A DNA stretch of 64,000 nucleotides, taken from Micropruina sp. GTDB taxonomy: Bacteria; Actinomycetota; Actinomycetes; Propionibacteriales; Propionibacteriaceae. This document shows, in pieces, positions 9,320 through 17,760 of the stretch. The stretch is taken from assembly GCA_016711105.1 (NCBI GenBank), contig JADJTO010000004.1, positions 248,001 through 312,000 of the forward strand, given 5' to 3'. The position numbers were made by a program, and so were the translations under genes. The notes under the pieces were generated by a model. That model was not told the origin of the DNA. It was given only the letters and a program-made list of their open reading frames with translations, and did not search any database. The first letter of the stretch is position 1, and each line of letters begins with the position of its first letter.

Positions 9320-10509
9320 CCACTGACGCCAACTGGCCGCTCTTCACCGCGCCACCGCCCGCCGATCCGGTCCGGCCGTTCACCGTCGGCGATGCCCCAG
9401 GTTGTCCGCGCTGCGGCCGCGTGCCGCTGGCCGGCGAACGGTTCTGTGAGCAGTGCGGCACCCCGCTTCCGGCTCACCCCGGCGCGTCCGCCCTGGACCT
9501 GGACGCCGATCCGGCCCCCACCCTTCCCGACACCCTGCCCAGCGCCGATGCCTCGCCCCCGAATCAGCCCACCGGAGGGACCGGCGGAGAGCCCCTCGAA
9601 CCCGTCGCGCGGCCATGCGTGGAATGTGGCGGAATCGTGGACGGCGACGGCTACTGCCAGACCTGTGGCACCAAAGCCGCCAGCCCGCGCGATCACTTCG
9701 AGCAGGCACCGGCCACCTGGGTTGGTGGAGTCTGTGATCGCGGGATCTCCCATCATCGCAACGAGGACGCGCTGGCGCTGTGGGCCGCAGAAGAGGACGA
9801 GCAGCGGGCCGTGTTGGTCGTCTGCGACGGAGTCTCGACCTCCACCGACTCCGATGTCGCCTCCCTGGCCGCAGCGCAGCGAGCAGTGGCCGTGCTCCAG
9901 GTCAACCAGCCGGCCGGTTTGGGGATCGCAGCCAGCCAGGACGCCGCCTTGGCCGCCGCGCTGACCCGGGCCACAGCCCAGGCCAACGCGGCGGTGATCG
10001 ACAACAGCGTCGAGGGGGAATCCCCGGCTTCCTGCACCTTCGCGGCCGCGCTCGTCGTCGCAGGTCGGATCCACCACGCCAGCCTGGGCGACTCCCGGGT
10101 GTACTGGATCGGGGACACCGAACGCCGCCAACTGAGCCAGGATGACTCGCTCGCCCAAGAGCTGATGTCCCAGGGTGTGGCCAGAGCCGAGGCCGAGTCG
10201 CATCCCCAGGCGCACGCCATCACCAAGTGGCTGGGACGTGACGCCCAAGGGATCGAGCCCTCGATCGGCACCTGGGACGTGGTCGAGGACGGCTGGTTGC
10301 TCGTCTGTTCGGACGGGTTGTGGAACTACGCGTCCGCCGCCGAAGATCTCGGCCTCCAGGTGGACGCGGCCTGCGCCGAGAGCTCCGAGCCGGTCGCCGT
10401 CGCCCGGCGGCTCGTCGCCTGGGCCAACAGCCAAGGCGGCAAGGACAACATCACCGTCGCGCTCGCGCGATGCCGAGCTAATCTGCCTTCAGCGCAGTCG
10501 ATCCTCTGA
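9316..10509 (+). CDS. PP2C-family protein phosphatase with two N-terminal zinc ribbons
   Basis: A 397-residue protein. Two zinc ribbons, CPRCGRVPLAGERFCEQCG (about 34-52) and CVECGGIVDGDGYCQTCG (about 99-116), precede a PP2C/PPM metal-dependent Ser/Thr phosphatase domain (about 133-390). The metal-ligand and catalytic motifs are intact: HHRNEDA, VVCDGVS, GDSRVYW, CSDGLWNY and GGKDNITVAL. The enzyme would remove phosphates placed by the neighbouring PknG-like kinase. The start overlaps the kinase stop (ATGA). The second ribbon resembles the GYCDxCG fingers of the kinase, suggesting a common docking or scaffold partner. Family assignment is secure; the substrate is inferred from context. Confidence 0.93.
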   Translation: MTTDANWPLFTAPPPADPVRPFTVGDAPGCPRCGRVPLAGERFCEQCGTPLPAHPGASALDLDADPAPTLPDTLPSADASPPNQPTGGTGGEPLEPVARPCVECGGIVDGDGYCQTCGTKAASPRDHFEQAPATWVGGVCDRGISHHRNEDALALWAAEEDEQRAVLVVCDGVSTSTDSDVASLAAAQRAVAVLQVNQPAGLGIAASQDAALAAALTRATAQANAAVIDNSVEGESPASCTFAAALVVAGRIHHASLGDSRVYWIGDTERRQLSQDDSLAQELMSQGVARAEAESHPQAHAITKWLGRDAQGIEPSIGTWDVVEDGWLLVCSDGLWNYASAAEDLGLQVDAACAESSEPVAVARRLVAWANSQGGKDNITVALARCRANLPSAQSIL

Positions 10510-10524
10510 GAGGTACGTCCTACC

Positions 10525-11805
10525 ATGGCTTTGTTCACCTCCGCGGTGTACCAGAACGAGTTCCTCCCCGACGGGGGGACGGACGTGAACGCCATCGTGA
10601 CCATCGCCTGCTCGGGGGCCGGCGCCGCAGGCCAGACCGGCAGCGGGGACGCAGGCGAAATCATCATCGTCGACACGTCCGGATCGATGGGCGAGGCCAA
10701 CATGAGAGCGGCCAAGCAGGCCGCGATGGTCGCTCTGGATCACATCCTTGACGGCACCTACTTCGCCATCGTGGCCGGGAACCACAAGGCCTACCTGGCC
10801 TACCCCATGGTGCAGTCCGGGGCTGGCATGGTCCGGATGAGCGACCGCAGCAGAGCCGAAGCGCGGCGCGCGATCAGCTACTTCCAATCCGACGGCGGCA
10901 CCGCCATGGGCAACTGGTTGAACCTGGCCAAGGCCTTGTTCGACTCGGTCGGTGGTCTGGCCCAGAAGCACGCGATCCTCCTCACCGACGGCGAGAACCA
11001 CAACGAAACCCAGCAGCAGCTGGACCTGGCCATCCAGAACTGCGCCGGGCACTTCCAGGTGGACGCCCGTGGGGTCGGCGTCGATTGGAAGGTGGCCGAA
11101 ATCAGGAAGATCGCGCACACCCTGCTCGGCACCGTGGACATCATCCCCAATCCCTCCCAGCTCGGCCAGGTCTTCGCCGAGTTGATGCGGGCCTCCATGG
11201 GGCGCGGGGTGGCGTCGGCCGACCTGAGGATCTGGATCCCCCAAGGTGCCCGGGTGCTGTTCGTCCGCCAGGTCTCCCCCACCGTCGAAGACCTGACCCA
11301 ACGTGGAGTACCGCTGAACCAGCTCACCCAGGTCTTCCCCACCGGGTCGTGGGGCGATGAGGAGCGTGACTACCACTTGCAGATCCGGCTGGCCGCGAAA
11401 TCGGTCGGCCAGGAGCAGTTGGCCGCTCGCGTCCAGCTCGCTGTCGGCGCCGAGGTTCTCACCCAAGGCTTGGTCAAAGCCAAATGGTCGGCCGACACCA
11501 ATCTGACCGCGCAGATCAATCCCGAAGTAGCTCACTACACCGGGCAGACCGAACTCGCGCAGGTGATCCAGGACGGCCTCAGCGCCAAGGCGTCCGGTGA
11601 TGAACAGACCGCCACCACCAAGCTGGGCCGCGCCGTGCAGTTGGCCAGCGAAACCGGGAACGCTGAGGCAACAGCCAAGCTGCGCAAGGTGGTGGAGATC
11701 ACCGATGCCCGGTCGGGTACGGTTCGCTTGAAGATTGGCGTGGCCAAGGCCGATGAGATGGCACTGGACACGTCCTCCACCAAGACCACCCGAATCAGGG
11801 GCTGA
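10525..11805 (+). CDS. von Willebrand factor type A (TerY-like) domain protein
   Basis: A 426-residue protein with a vWA fold carrying a complete MIDAS metal site: DTSGSMG at about residues 50-56, a conserved Thr in DGGTAMG, and Asp in LLTDGENHN. The C-terminal half is beta-rich and then helical. Cytoplasmic vWA proteins of this kind (TerY type) group with a PP2C phosphatase and a kinase in the TerY-P triads described for tellurite-resistance and chemical-stress systems; precisely that grouping is seen here. It starts 15 bp after the phosphatase with GAGAGG upstream and ends two bases before the FHA gene's start. It probably acts as a metal-dependent adaptor (inference). Confidence 0.9.
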   Translation: MALFTSAVYQNEFLPDGGTDVNAIVTIACSGAGAAGQTGSGDAGEIIIVDTSGSMGEANMRAAKQAAMVALDHILDGTYFAIVAGNHKAYLAYPMVQSGAGMVRMSDRSRAEARRAISYFQSDGGTAMGNWLNLAKALFDSVGGLAQKHAILLTDGENHNETQQQLDLAIQNCAGHFQVDARGVGVDWKVAEIRKIAHTLLGTVDIIPNPSQLGQVFAELMRASMGRGVASADLRIWIPQGARVLFVRQVSPTVEDLTQRGVPLNQLTQVFPTGSWGDEERDYHLQIRLAAKSVGQEQLAARVQLAVGAEVLTQGLVKAKWSADTNLTAQINPEVAHYTGQTELAQVIQDGLSAKASGDEQTATTKLGRAVQLASETGNAEATAKLRKVVEITDARSGTVRLKIGVAKADEMALDTSSTKTTRIRG

Positions 11806-11807
11806 CC

Positions 11808-12605
11808 ATGGCGCTGTGTCCGGCCGGACATTCCACCGAGCAAGCCGACTACTGCGACGTCTGCGGACTGCCGGTCATCACCAGCCCGCCCTCCGTCGCC
11901 CCGACACTTATCGCACCTGCCTCCGCCCAGCTGTGTCCTCATTGCGGGGCCCTCAACGCTCCCGGTGCCTTGTTCTGTGAGGCCTGCGGCTACGACTACA
12001 CCACGGGCATGATGCCCCGCTCGGCCGCCATTCCCCCCAGGCTCGCACCTCCTCCCGCGGGGCACCTCGCGGCAGCTGGGTCACTGATTCCACCCCCCGT
12101 TCCGGTGCTCGCGCCGTCGGCGGAGTCAGCCTCGTCGCCCGTCCCGGCAGCACCGGCTCCGAGCGGGACCTCCGCGATCAGGGAACCCGGGTGGGTGGCC
12201 GAGGTGTGGATCGATCCGGACTGGTACGCCACCCAGGGTTCACCCGAGCCGCTGCCCTCCCCCGGCCTGCCCGATGTCGTCCCGCTGTTCGGCCAGTCCG
12301 CCCTGATCGGCCGGCTGTCACTAAGCCGCAAGATCGAACCGGAGATCGACTGCGAACTGGACAACGGCTGTTCGCGCAAACACGCCCAGTTGACCACCGA
12401 TGGCACCCGCTGGTGGATCGAGGATCTGGAGTCGGCCAACGGAACCTTCGTCGGGTCGGCAGCGGGGCCCCTCCCCGCCATGCCGATCCCGCGCGGACGG
12501 GTGGAGATCAGCTCCGGGCAACGCATCTACGTCGGCGCCTGGACCAGGATCGTCGTCCGACGGGCCACCCCGGACGAGCGCCAAGCCTTCGCCCTCAACG
12601 GCTGA
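11808..12605 (+). CDS. FHA-domain protein with N-terminal zinc ribbons
   Basis: A 265-residue cytoplasmic protein. Two zinc ribbons open it: CPAGHSTEQADYCDVCG (about 4-20) and CPHCGALNAPGALFCEACG (about 44-62). A Pro/Ala-rich linker follows, then an FHA phosphothreonine-binding domain (about 165-255) with the hallmark GR-x-S-RxH-like pattern (IGRLSLSR, CSRKHAQL) and the SANGTFVG loop. It would read phosphothreonine marks made by the upstream kinase, much as FHA partners such as GarA read PknG-type signalling, though this protein is not a simple GarA orthologue because of its ribbons. It is the last gene of the telA operon; 87 bp then separate it from the DUF3107 gene. Confidence 0.9.
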   Translation: MALCPAGHSTEQADYCDVCGLPVITSPPSVAPTLIAPASAQLCPHCGALNAPGALFCEACGYDYTTGMMPRSAAIPPRLAPPPAGHLAAAGSLIPPPVPVLAPSAESASSPVPAAPAPSGTSAIREPGWVAEVWIDPDWYATQGSPEPLPSPGLPDVVPLFGQSALIGRLSLSRKIEPEIDCELDNGCSRKHAQLTTDGTRWWIEDLESANGTFVGSAAGPLPAMPIPRGRVEISSGQRIYVGAWTRIVVRRATPDERQAFALNG

Positions 12606-12636
12606 GCAGTGGGCATTCCGCTGGCAGCGGACGCGG

Positions 12637-12665
12637 TTCGGATCGCCGCTGCCCGACGCTAGATT
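12637..12665 (+). promoter_or_regulatory. Predicted promoter of the DUF3107 gene
   Basis: TAGATT at 12660-12665, inside GCTAGATTGG, has a weak -35 candidate TTCGGA at 12637-12642 with a 17-bp spacer. The -10 copy matches those upstream of telA and (as TAGACT) the DEAD-box gene. Pattern-based prediction. Confidence 0.4.
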
Positions 12666-12692
12666 GGCCGGGAAACAACTCAGGAGGTTCGC

Positions 12693-12917
12693 ATGGAAGT
12701 CAAGGTCGGAATCAAGGACATCGCCCGCGAGATCACGCTGGAAACCGAGCTCACCGCGGCCACCGTGACTGCCGCGCTGACCGCCGCACTGACCGCTGAG
12801 GGCCTACTCACCCTGACCGACAGCCGTGGGCGCACGGTGCTGATTCCCGCGCAGAACATCGCCTACCTCGACCTGGGTGAAGAGAACGTCCGCCGGGTCG
12901 GCTTCGGCACCGTATGA
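12693..12917 (+). CDS. DUF3107 family small protein
   Basis: A 74-residue protein matching the actinobacterial DUF3107 family (mycobacterial TB9.4-type): it begins MEVKVGIKDIAREI and ends with the conserved IAYLDLGEENVRRVGFG block. The fold is a short beta-alpha-beta-beta arrangement; the function is not known, although the family is near universal in actinobacteria and usually sits near an RhlE-type helicase and the adnAB genes, both of which are echoed in this window. The ATG follows an excellent AGGAGG (spacing about 6). A predicted promoter lies just upstream, so expression is likely independent of the telA operon. Confidence 0.9.
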   Translation: MEVKVGIKDIAREITLETELTAATVTAALTAALTAEGLLTLTDSRGRTVLIPAQNIAYLDLGEENVRRVGFGTV

Positions 12918-12946
12918 CCGGTGGAGCAGGCCCGGTCGCCGCGGGC

Positions 12947-12952
12947 TAGACT
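12947..12952 (+). promoter_or_regulatory. Predicted -10 element of the DEAD-box helicase gene
   Basis: TAGACT within GGCTAGACTGGG, the third copy of the GCTAGAYTGG motif seen upstream of telA and the DUF3107 gene. I see no convincing -35. It supports a start downstream of this point for the helicase gene. Confidence 0.35.
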
Positions 12953-13058
12953 GGGTCGGTACGCACACCCTGGTGCGTCCCTGCTCAGCACACGATGACG
13001 CGTGGTGCGAGCGGGTTTCATATCCAGCCCGCGGGCTGGTTCACGTAAGGCAAGAGCC

Positions 13059-14657
13059 CTGAGCGACATCGCCACCGAACTGCCACAGGCAGTGGAGCAA
13101 ACCACCTTCGCCGACCTCGGCGTCCTCCCCGAGCTGACCGAAGCCCTCGCCGCAGTCGGAATCACGCACCCCTTCCCGATTCAAGCGCTGGCCATTCCGA
13201 TCGCGCTCAACGGCACCGACATGATCGGGCAGGCCCGCACTGGTACCGGCAAGACGCTCGCCTTCGGGCTGAGCCTGCTGCAGCGGATCACCGTCCGGAC
13301 CGACCCGGAGTACGCCGCGATGGCCCACAAGGGCCAGCCTCAGGCACTGGTGATGTGCCCCACCCGTGAGCTGGCTCTGCAGGTGACCAAGGATCTCGAG
13401 GTGGCCTCACAGGTCCGTCAGACCAGAGTGCTGACCGTCTACGGCGGCGTCGGCTACGACAACCAGCTGGGTTCGCTGTCCGATGGGGTCGACGTGGTCG
13501 TCGGCACGCCGGGTCGCCTGCTCGACCTCGTGGTGCGCAGATCACTGAACCTGGCGCACGTGAAGGTCCTGGTCCTGGACGAGGCCGACGAGATGCTCGA
13601 CATGGGGTTCCTGCCCGATGTCGAGCGATTGATCTCCAAGACGCCGGCCAGCCGACAGACCATGTTGTTCAGCGCGACCATGCCCTCGGCGATCGTGGCC
13701 CTGGCCCGGATGCACCTGAACCAGCCGGTGAACGTGCGTGCCGAAACCCAGGATGCCAACGCGACCGTCCCCGACACCGATCAGTTCGTGTACCAGGCCC
13801 ATGACCTGGACAAGCCCGAGATCGTCGGCCGCTTGCTCCAGGCCGAGGGCTGCACCAAGACGATCGTGTTCACCCGGACGAAGCGCTCCGCCCAGCGACT
13901 GTGTGACGAGTTGTCCGACCGCGGGTTCAAAGTGACGACGATTCACGGCGACCTCAACCAGGTCGCTCGGGAGAAGGCTTTGAAGATCTTCCACGGCAAC
14001 GAGGTAGACGTCCTGGTGGCGACCGACGTGGCTGCTCGAGGGATCGACGTCTCCGGAGTCACTCACGTGGTCAACTACGAGTGCCCCGACGACGAGAAGG
14101 CCTACGTGCACCGGATCGGGCGCACCGGCCGGGCCGGCGCCAAGGGCGTGGCGGTCACGCTGGTCGACTGGGCCGACTTGAACCGCTGGAAGATGATCAA
14201 CCAGACGCTGGACCTTCCCTACGTCGATCCGCCGGAGACCTATTCCACGTCGCATCACCTCTTCACCGAGCTGGGCATCACACCCGGCACCCGGGGTCGG
14301 CTGGTCGACGCCAAGCCGGTGGAGCGCGCTCCGCGGGAGTCCCGCGACGCGCGTCCGCCCAGGGCTCGTGGGGGCGGCGAGCGAACCGAACGGACGCCTC
14401 GTGAGGCCGGCTCCCGGCAACGGAGGCGGTTGCGCAACGGCAGCCCAGCTGACGCGAGCACCGCGGTCAGCGCCGACGAGTCCGGAAGCGACGCAGCCCC
14501 CGCTACGCGTGCGGACGTTGTGGTGCCTGTTGCCAGTGACACCAGCCAGAGCCTCACCTCATCACCGCAGTCCTCGACTCCGCGGCGTCGTCGTCGCCGT
14601 CGCTCTGACGACGGTGCCCAGGTTGCTTCGGCTGAGGTCGCTCCGGCTCAGGCCTGA
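13059..14657 (+). CDS. DEAD-box ATP-dependent RNA helicase (RhlE/CshA type)
   Basis: Both RecA-like domains are complete: Q-motif FADLGVLPEL, Walker A ARTGTGKT, motif Ia PTRELALQ, DEAD box LDEADEML, SAT motif SATMP, and motif VI HRIGRTGRAG. The roughly 140-residue C-terminal tail is basic and disordered, ending in an Arg-rich RRRRRRR stretch that probably binds RNA. It unwinds structured RNA or remodels RNPs. Start is uncertain: the frame is open from a GTG at 13002, but a CTG at 13059 (after AAGG) better fits where homologous sequence begins; no ATG is suitably placed. It converges with the SagB gene only 3 bp from its stop. Confidence 0.85.
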   Translation: MSDIATELPQAVEQTTFADLGVLPELTEALAAVGITHPFPIQALAIPIALNGTDMIGQARTGTGKTLAFGLSLLQRITVRTDPEYAAMAHKGQPQALVMCPTRELALQVTKDLEVASQVRQTRVLTVYGGVGYDNQLGSLSDGVDVVVGTPGRLLDLVVRRSLNLAHVKVLVLDEADEMLDMGFLPDVERLISKTPASRQTMLFSATMPSAIVALARMHLNQPVNVRAETQDANATVPDTDQFVYQAHDLDKPEIVGRLLQAEGCTKTIVFTRTKRSAQRLCDELSDRGFKVTTIHGDLNQVAREKALKIFHGNEVDVLVATDVAARGIDVSGVTHVVNYECPDDEKAYVHRIGRTGRAGAKGVAVTLVDWADLNRWKMINQTLDLPYVDPPETYSTSHHLFTELGITPGTRGRLVDAKPVERAPRESRDARPPRARGGGERTERTPREAGSRQRRRLRNGSPADASTAVSADESGSDAAPATRADVVVPVASDTSQSLTSSPQSSTPRRRRRRRSDDGAQVASAEVAPAQA

Positions 14658-14660
14658 CCC

Positions 14661-15455
14661 TCAGCGGGCGCGACCCAGGTCACGCAGGGCCATTCGCCCC
14701 GACTCGGGTGCTGGTCGGCCCAGCGCGCAGCCGTAGAGACAGACTTCCTTTTCGGGGTCGATTCTGAGCAAGCCCGCGAGTTCGTCGTCGAAGAAGCCCC
14801 CCAGATTCACCGAACCCAGCCCGAGCGCCACGGCGACCAGGTTCACGTTCTGCATCACGTGGCCGGCCTCGAGCAGGGCGTAGCGGTAGCCGCGATCGAC
14901 GTACTTGGTCAGGCTGCGCTCGCCCGCAAAACTGATCACGAGTGTGACGGCCGCCTCGGCCACCCACGGCTGGCCCATGAACAGGTAGGTGAGCAGTTCC
15001 GGGGGAAGCTTTCCTTCTCGCATGCGCTCCAGCCCGTTGGCGGCCGGCACGTAGTGGTGCACCCCGGGCTCCAACCCCTCCACGGCCCGCACCAGGACGG
15101 TCAACTCCAGCGGGTACAGGCCACCCCCCGATGGTGCCGGACGATCCTGCATGGACGGCCCGCTGCGTTGCTCGACCCCGTAGCCGAAGCGCAGCAGGGC
15201 TGCTAGTTCAGCCAAGCTGAGCGGCTCAGGGGTGAAGGCGCGACAGGACAGGCGTTCCTGGATCGCCTCCTGAAGTCCCCCAAGAAATGGCGCCGGGGGT
15301 GGCAGCGGTGTCCAGGGCAGGGCCCCGTGTTCGCGTCCGACCACTACCGGCGGGGACGTGGCCGAGCCCATGTTGAACTGCCAGCGAGCGGTGGCCCGGT
15401 GGTAGCTCCAGGCGATCGGGGTCCGGGAACGGAAGGTGAAGCCGCCGGCGCTCAT
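14661..15455 (-). CDS. SagB-type FMN-dependent azoline dehydrogenase of the RiPP locus
   Basis: A 264-residue nitroreductase-fold protein of the SagB/McbC group, which uses FMN to oxidise thiazolines/oxazolines to aromatic thiazoles/oxazoles in TOMM peptides. Visible family features are SCRAFTPEPLSLAELAALL (SRR-like motif plus helix), PSGGGLYPLEL, HHYVPAANGLE, the LEAGHVMQNVNL helix and the GLGSVNLGGF block, with typical spacing. The ATG at 15455 is chosen because the frame upstream overlaps the YcaO gene and is only a shadow. It lies immediately downstream of the YcaO fusion, whose stop is three bases before this ATG (TGATCATG), and is last in the operon, facing the DEAD-box gene. Confidence 0.9.
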   Translation of the reverse strand: MSAGGFTFRSRTPIAWSYHRATARWQFNMGSATSPPVVVGREHGALPWTPLPPPAPFLGGLQEAIQERLSCRAFTPEPLSLAELAALLRFGYGVEQRSGPSMQDRPAPSGGGLYPLELTVLVRAVEGLEPGVHHYVPAANGLERMREGKLPPELLTYLFMGQPWVAEAAVTLVISFAGERSLTKYVDRGYRYALLEAGHVMQNVNLVAVALGLGSVNLGGFFDDELAGLLRIDPEKEVCLYGCALGRPAPESGRMALRDLGRAR

Positions 15456-15457
15456 GA

Positions 15458-17755
15458 TCAAGCCAGCGGGTGCGGGTCGCGGTTCAGGTCGGCCACCGCG
15501 ATCGAGGCGGCTCGCCAGCCCAGGGTGGCCGGCATCGACACGAGTCGGGGATGCCCCAGCCGGGCCTGGTCGGCACCGAAGTGGATCGGCTGGAAGCCGG
15601 GGATGATCGCCCGCGCCACCTTGACCCCCAGGGCGGCCACATCGTCGGTGGTGACATCCAGATAGAGTGCGTCGCCGGCGACGGCCGCCAATGACCCGAC
15701 CAGGGCCCTCAGCCCTATGTCGGCAGTAGCGCCCTCGGGCCACGGCTCGACCGGCCGGACCCGCAGGTGGGCCAATCCTCGTCCGGCCGTGGCGTGATCT
15801 GCGTAGAGCAGGTCGTGGTCCTCCAACTCGGCCACTCTGGACGGGTCGGCAACCAACTCGCGCAAGCGGTCGCGCGTCGCCGGGTCGCCCAACCGAGCCA
15901 CCAGCGCAGGGCGCACCTGACCGATCTCCAGGACGGCGCCGCGGGCGGCGCTCACCGGGTCCAGGGCCGCGCCGAGCCCGACCACGCCGGCTGGCTCCGT
16001 CGCTGCCCAGGCCACGGCTATGGCGACCGTGGCGAGCGAGTCGGTCGGGAGCAGGTGTACCTCGATCCGCACGCCGCGGCGGGCATAGAGCTCGGCGATC
16101 GATCGCGTGGTGTCATCGGGAATGGTCGAGGCCTGGTAGGGCTGAGTCTCCAGCCGATGCATCCAGGCGAGCAGGAAGGCGTCCCGCTCGATCACTTCCA
16201 ACAACGCATGCTCGACGGCGAAGCTGAGCGAAGGTCCGGCGGCGAAACCGTTGGACGTGGGGCCGAACAGCAGGCCGCGTCCGTGAGTGTGCTCGGAACC
16301 AAGGGTTGCACCCTGCAGCGGCACCCAGACTTCCCGGTCCGACACCAAGGACCGGGCCGGCACCCAGTCAAGCTCGCTCTCCTCGGAGTACGGGGCGAAC
16401 GGCAAGCTGGCGTACTGGCTTTCGGCGAACAACACCAACTCGCGTGGGTCGAGGGAAGGGTAATCCAGCTGATCCCGGCGGGCACGTCGGTGGCGTGGCG
16501 GCTTCCAGGTCAGGGATGAGTAACGCTCCAAGGCTTCGCCCAGGGCCGTGTTCCGGGCACCGAGAAGGTCCATGCCCTTTCCGGAGCAGGTCATGAAGGC
16601 GTCATCGCCGGCCGCAAAACGGACGTTAGCCACTTCCGCCCGGACGATCAGAGGCTGTCGCGGTTCAGCCAGCACCTTCGGAATCAAGTCGAGATTGCGG
16701 ACCAATCCACATAACTCGCCGGCCGCGGTGGCGGCGATGGTGTCGAAATCGGTCTCCCGCCGGGGTTCGGACTCCAGCTCAGACAGGCAGGGGTCCTCGG
16801 CCGGCGGGCGACCTTTTTTTGAGCAGGCCGGGCAATCTGGTCGGGTCAGGACTGTGTCGGTGGTCTGGCTCCCGCGGAGGGCGTCGATCGTGATCACGTG
16901 GGCGGCCAGAGCCGGCTGCCCGATCGAGGTGGTCAGGGCGAGCACGTCGCGGACCAACACGGCCGCCGCCGACTCGACCAGACCGGGAAGCAGGGGGCGA
17001 TTGAGCGGCGCGCGGGCTCGATCCAGCGCTTCCTCACGTGCCATCGCGAGATCAAAATCGTCCGCGCAGGCCAGTGCCCGCATTCGCCAGCACAAGTAGC
17101 ACGGTCCCTCGCCGGGCAGCACGAGAGGGCCGAGGCGGGCGTCCGCCCCCTCCAGCGAGACCTGGAGCGAGGGCACCTCAGCAGCCAGGCCGGCCTGGTT
17201 GACCCAGGCGCGCACCGCCGCGAACCCCGGGTCCACGACGGTGAGGACGAGATCGCGACCCCTGACCAGGTCGGCAACATCGTCGCGGTCCAAGCCCCTC
17301 CGGAGGGAGGATGTCGAGGTGACTGATCCCGGCCTCGGCGAGCGTGCGACTCAACACGGCTGTAACGGGTTCCTGCCCGATCAGCAGCAGCCGGACGGCG
17401 CTCAAACGTTCCGCGACCCGCTGCCGGGCAGCCAAGTCAGAGGTAATCAACGAGAGCCAAGCCGGTGGGGTCGGTTCGCCCGGGCTCGGCAGTTCCGAGA
17501 TCAGCCCGGCCCCCACCAAGCGTTCGACGATCCGGGTCAGTTCCTCTCCGGGAAGGTCTCGCAACCGCACCAGCAGTTCGGGCACGGTCGGTCGACGCTC
17601 AAGTTCGGGCAGCAGCCGTTCCAGGACGGCCACCGCCACACCCCGTCCAGCCGCAGAACCCCGGTCGCCGTGGCGAGGACCAATCCATCGGGGGTTGAGA
17701 CGACCTCGAGCCCGGCGGCAGGGGCGAGCCGCCGGGCCGGGGTGATCGGGCTCAC
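15458..17755 (-). CDS. TOMM cyclodehydratase: leader-binding/E1-like domain fused to YcaO (frame broken twice)
   Basis: About 765 residues after two one-base corrections: a missing G at 17641-17644 and an extra G at 17295-17298 (given as plus-strand C runs), which compensate each other. Order: a winged-helix leader-binding region (residues 1-90, ERLLPELERRPTVPELLVRL); an E1-like Rossmann domain (100-310) with zinc cysteines CYLC and CPAC; and the YcaO domain (330-765). YcaO ATP-binding motifs are clear: SGKGMDLLGARNTALGEALE and EVIERDAFLLAW. The enzyme activates backbone amides and cyclises Cys/Ser/Thr to azolines. The C-terminus ends PHPLA, not the classic PxPxP. GTG at 17755 lies 5 bp after the precursor stop. 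No separate SagC-type gene is needed given the fusion. Confidence 0.88.
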
Positions 17756-17760
17756 CTGGC

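Noticed and set aside
14661..15743. Longer SagB start at 15743
   Set aside because: The extra residues overlap the YcaO coding region and are Arg/Gly-rich noise; SagB similarity begins right after ATG 15455.
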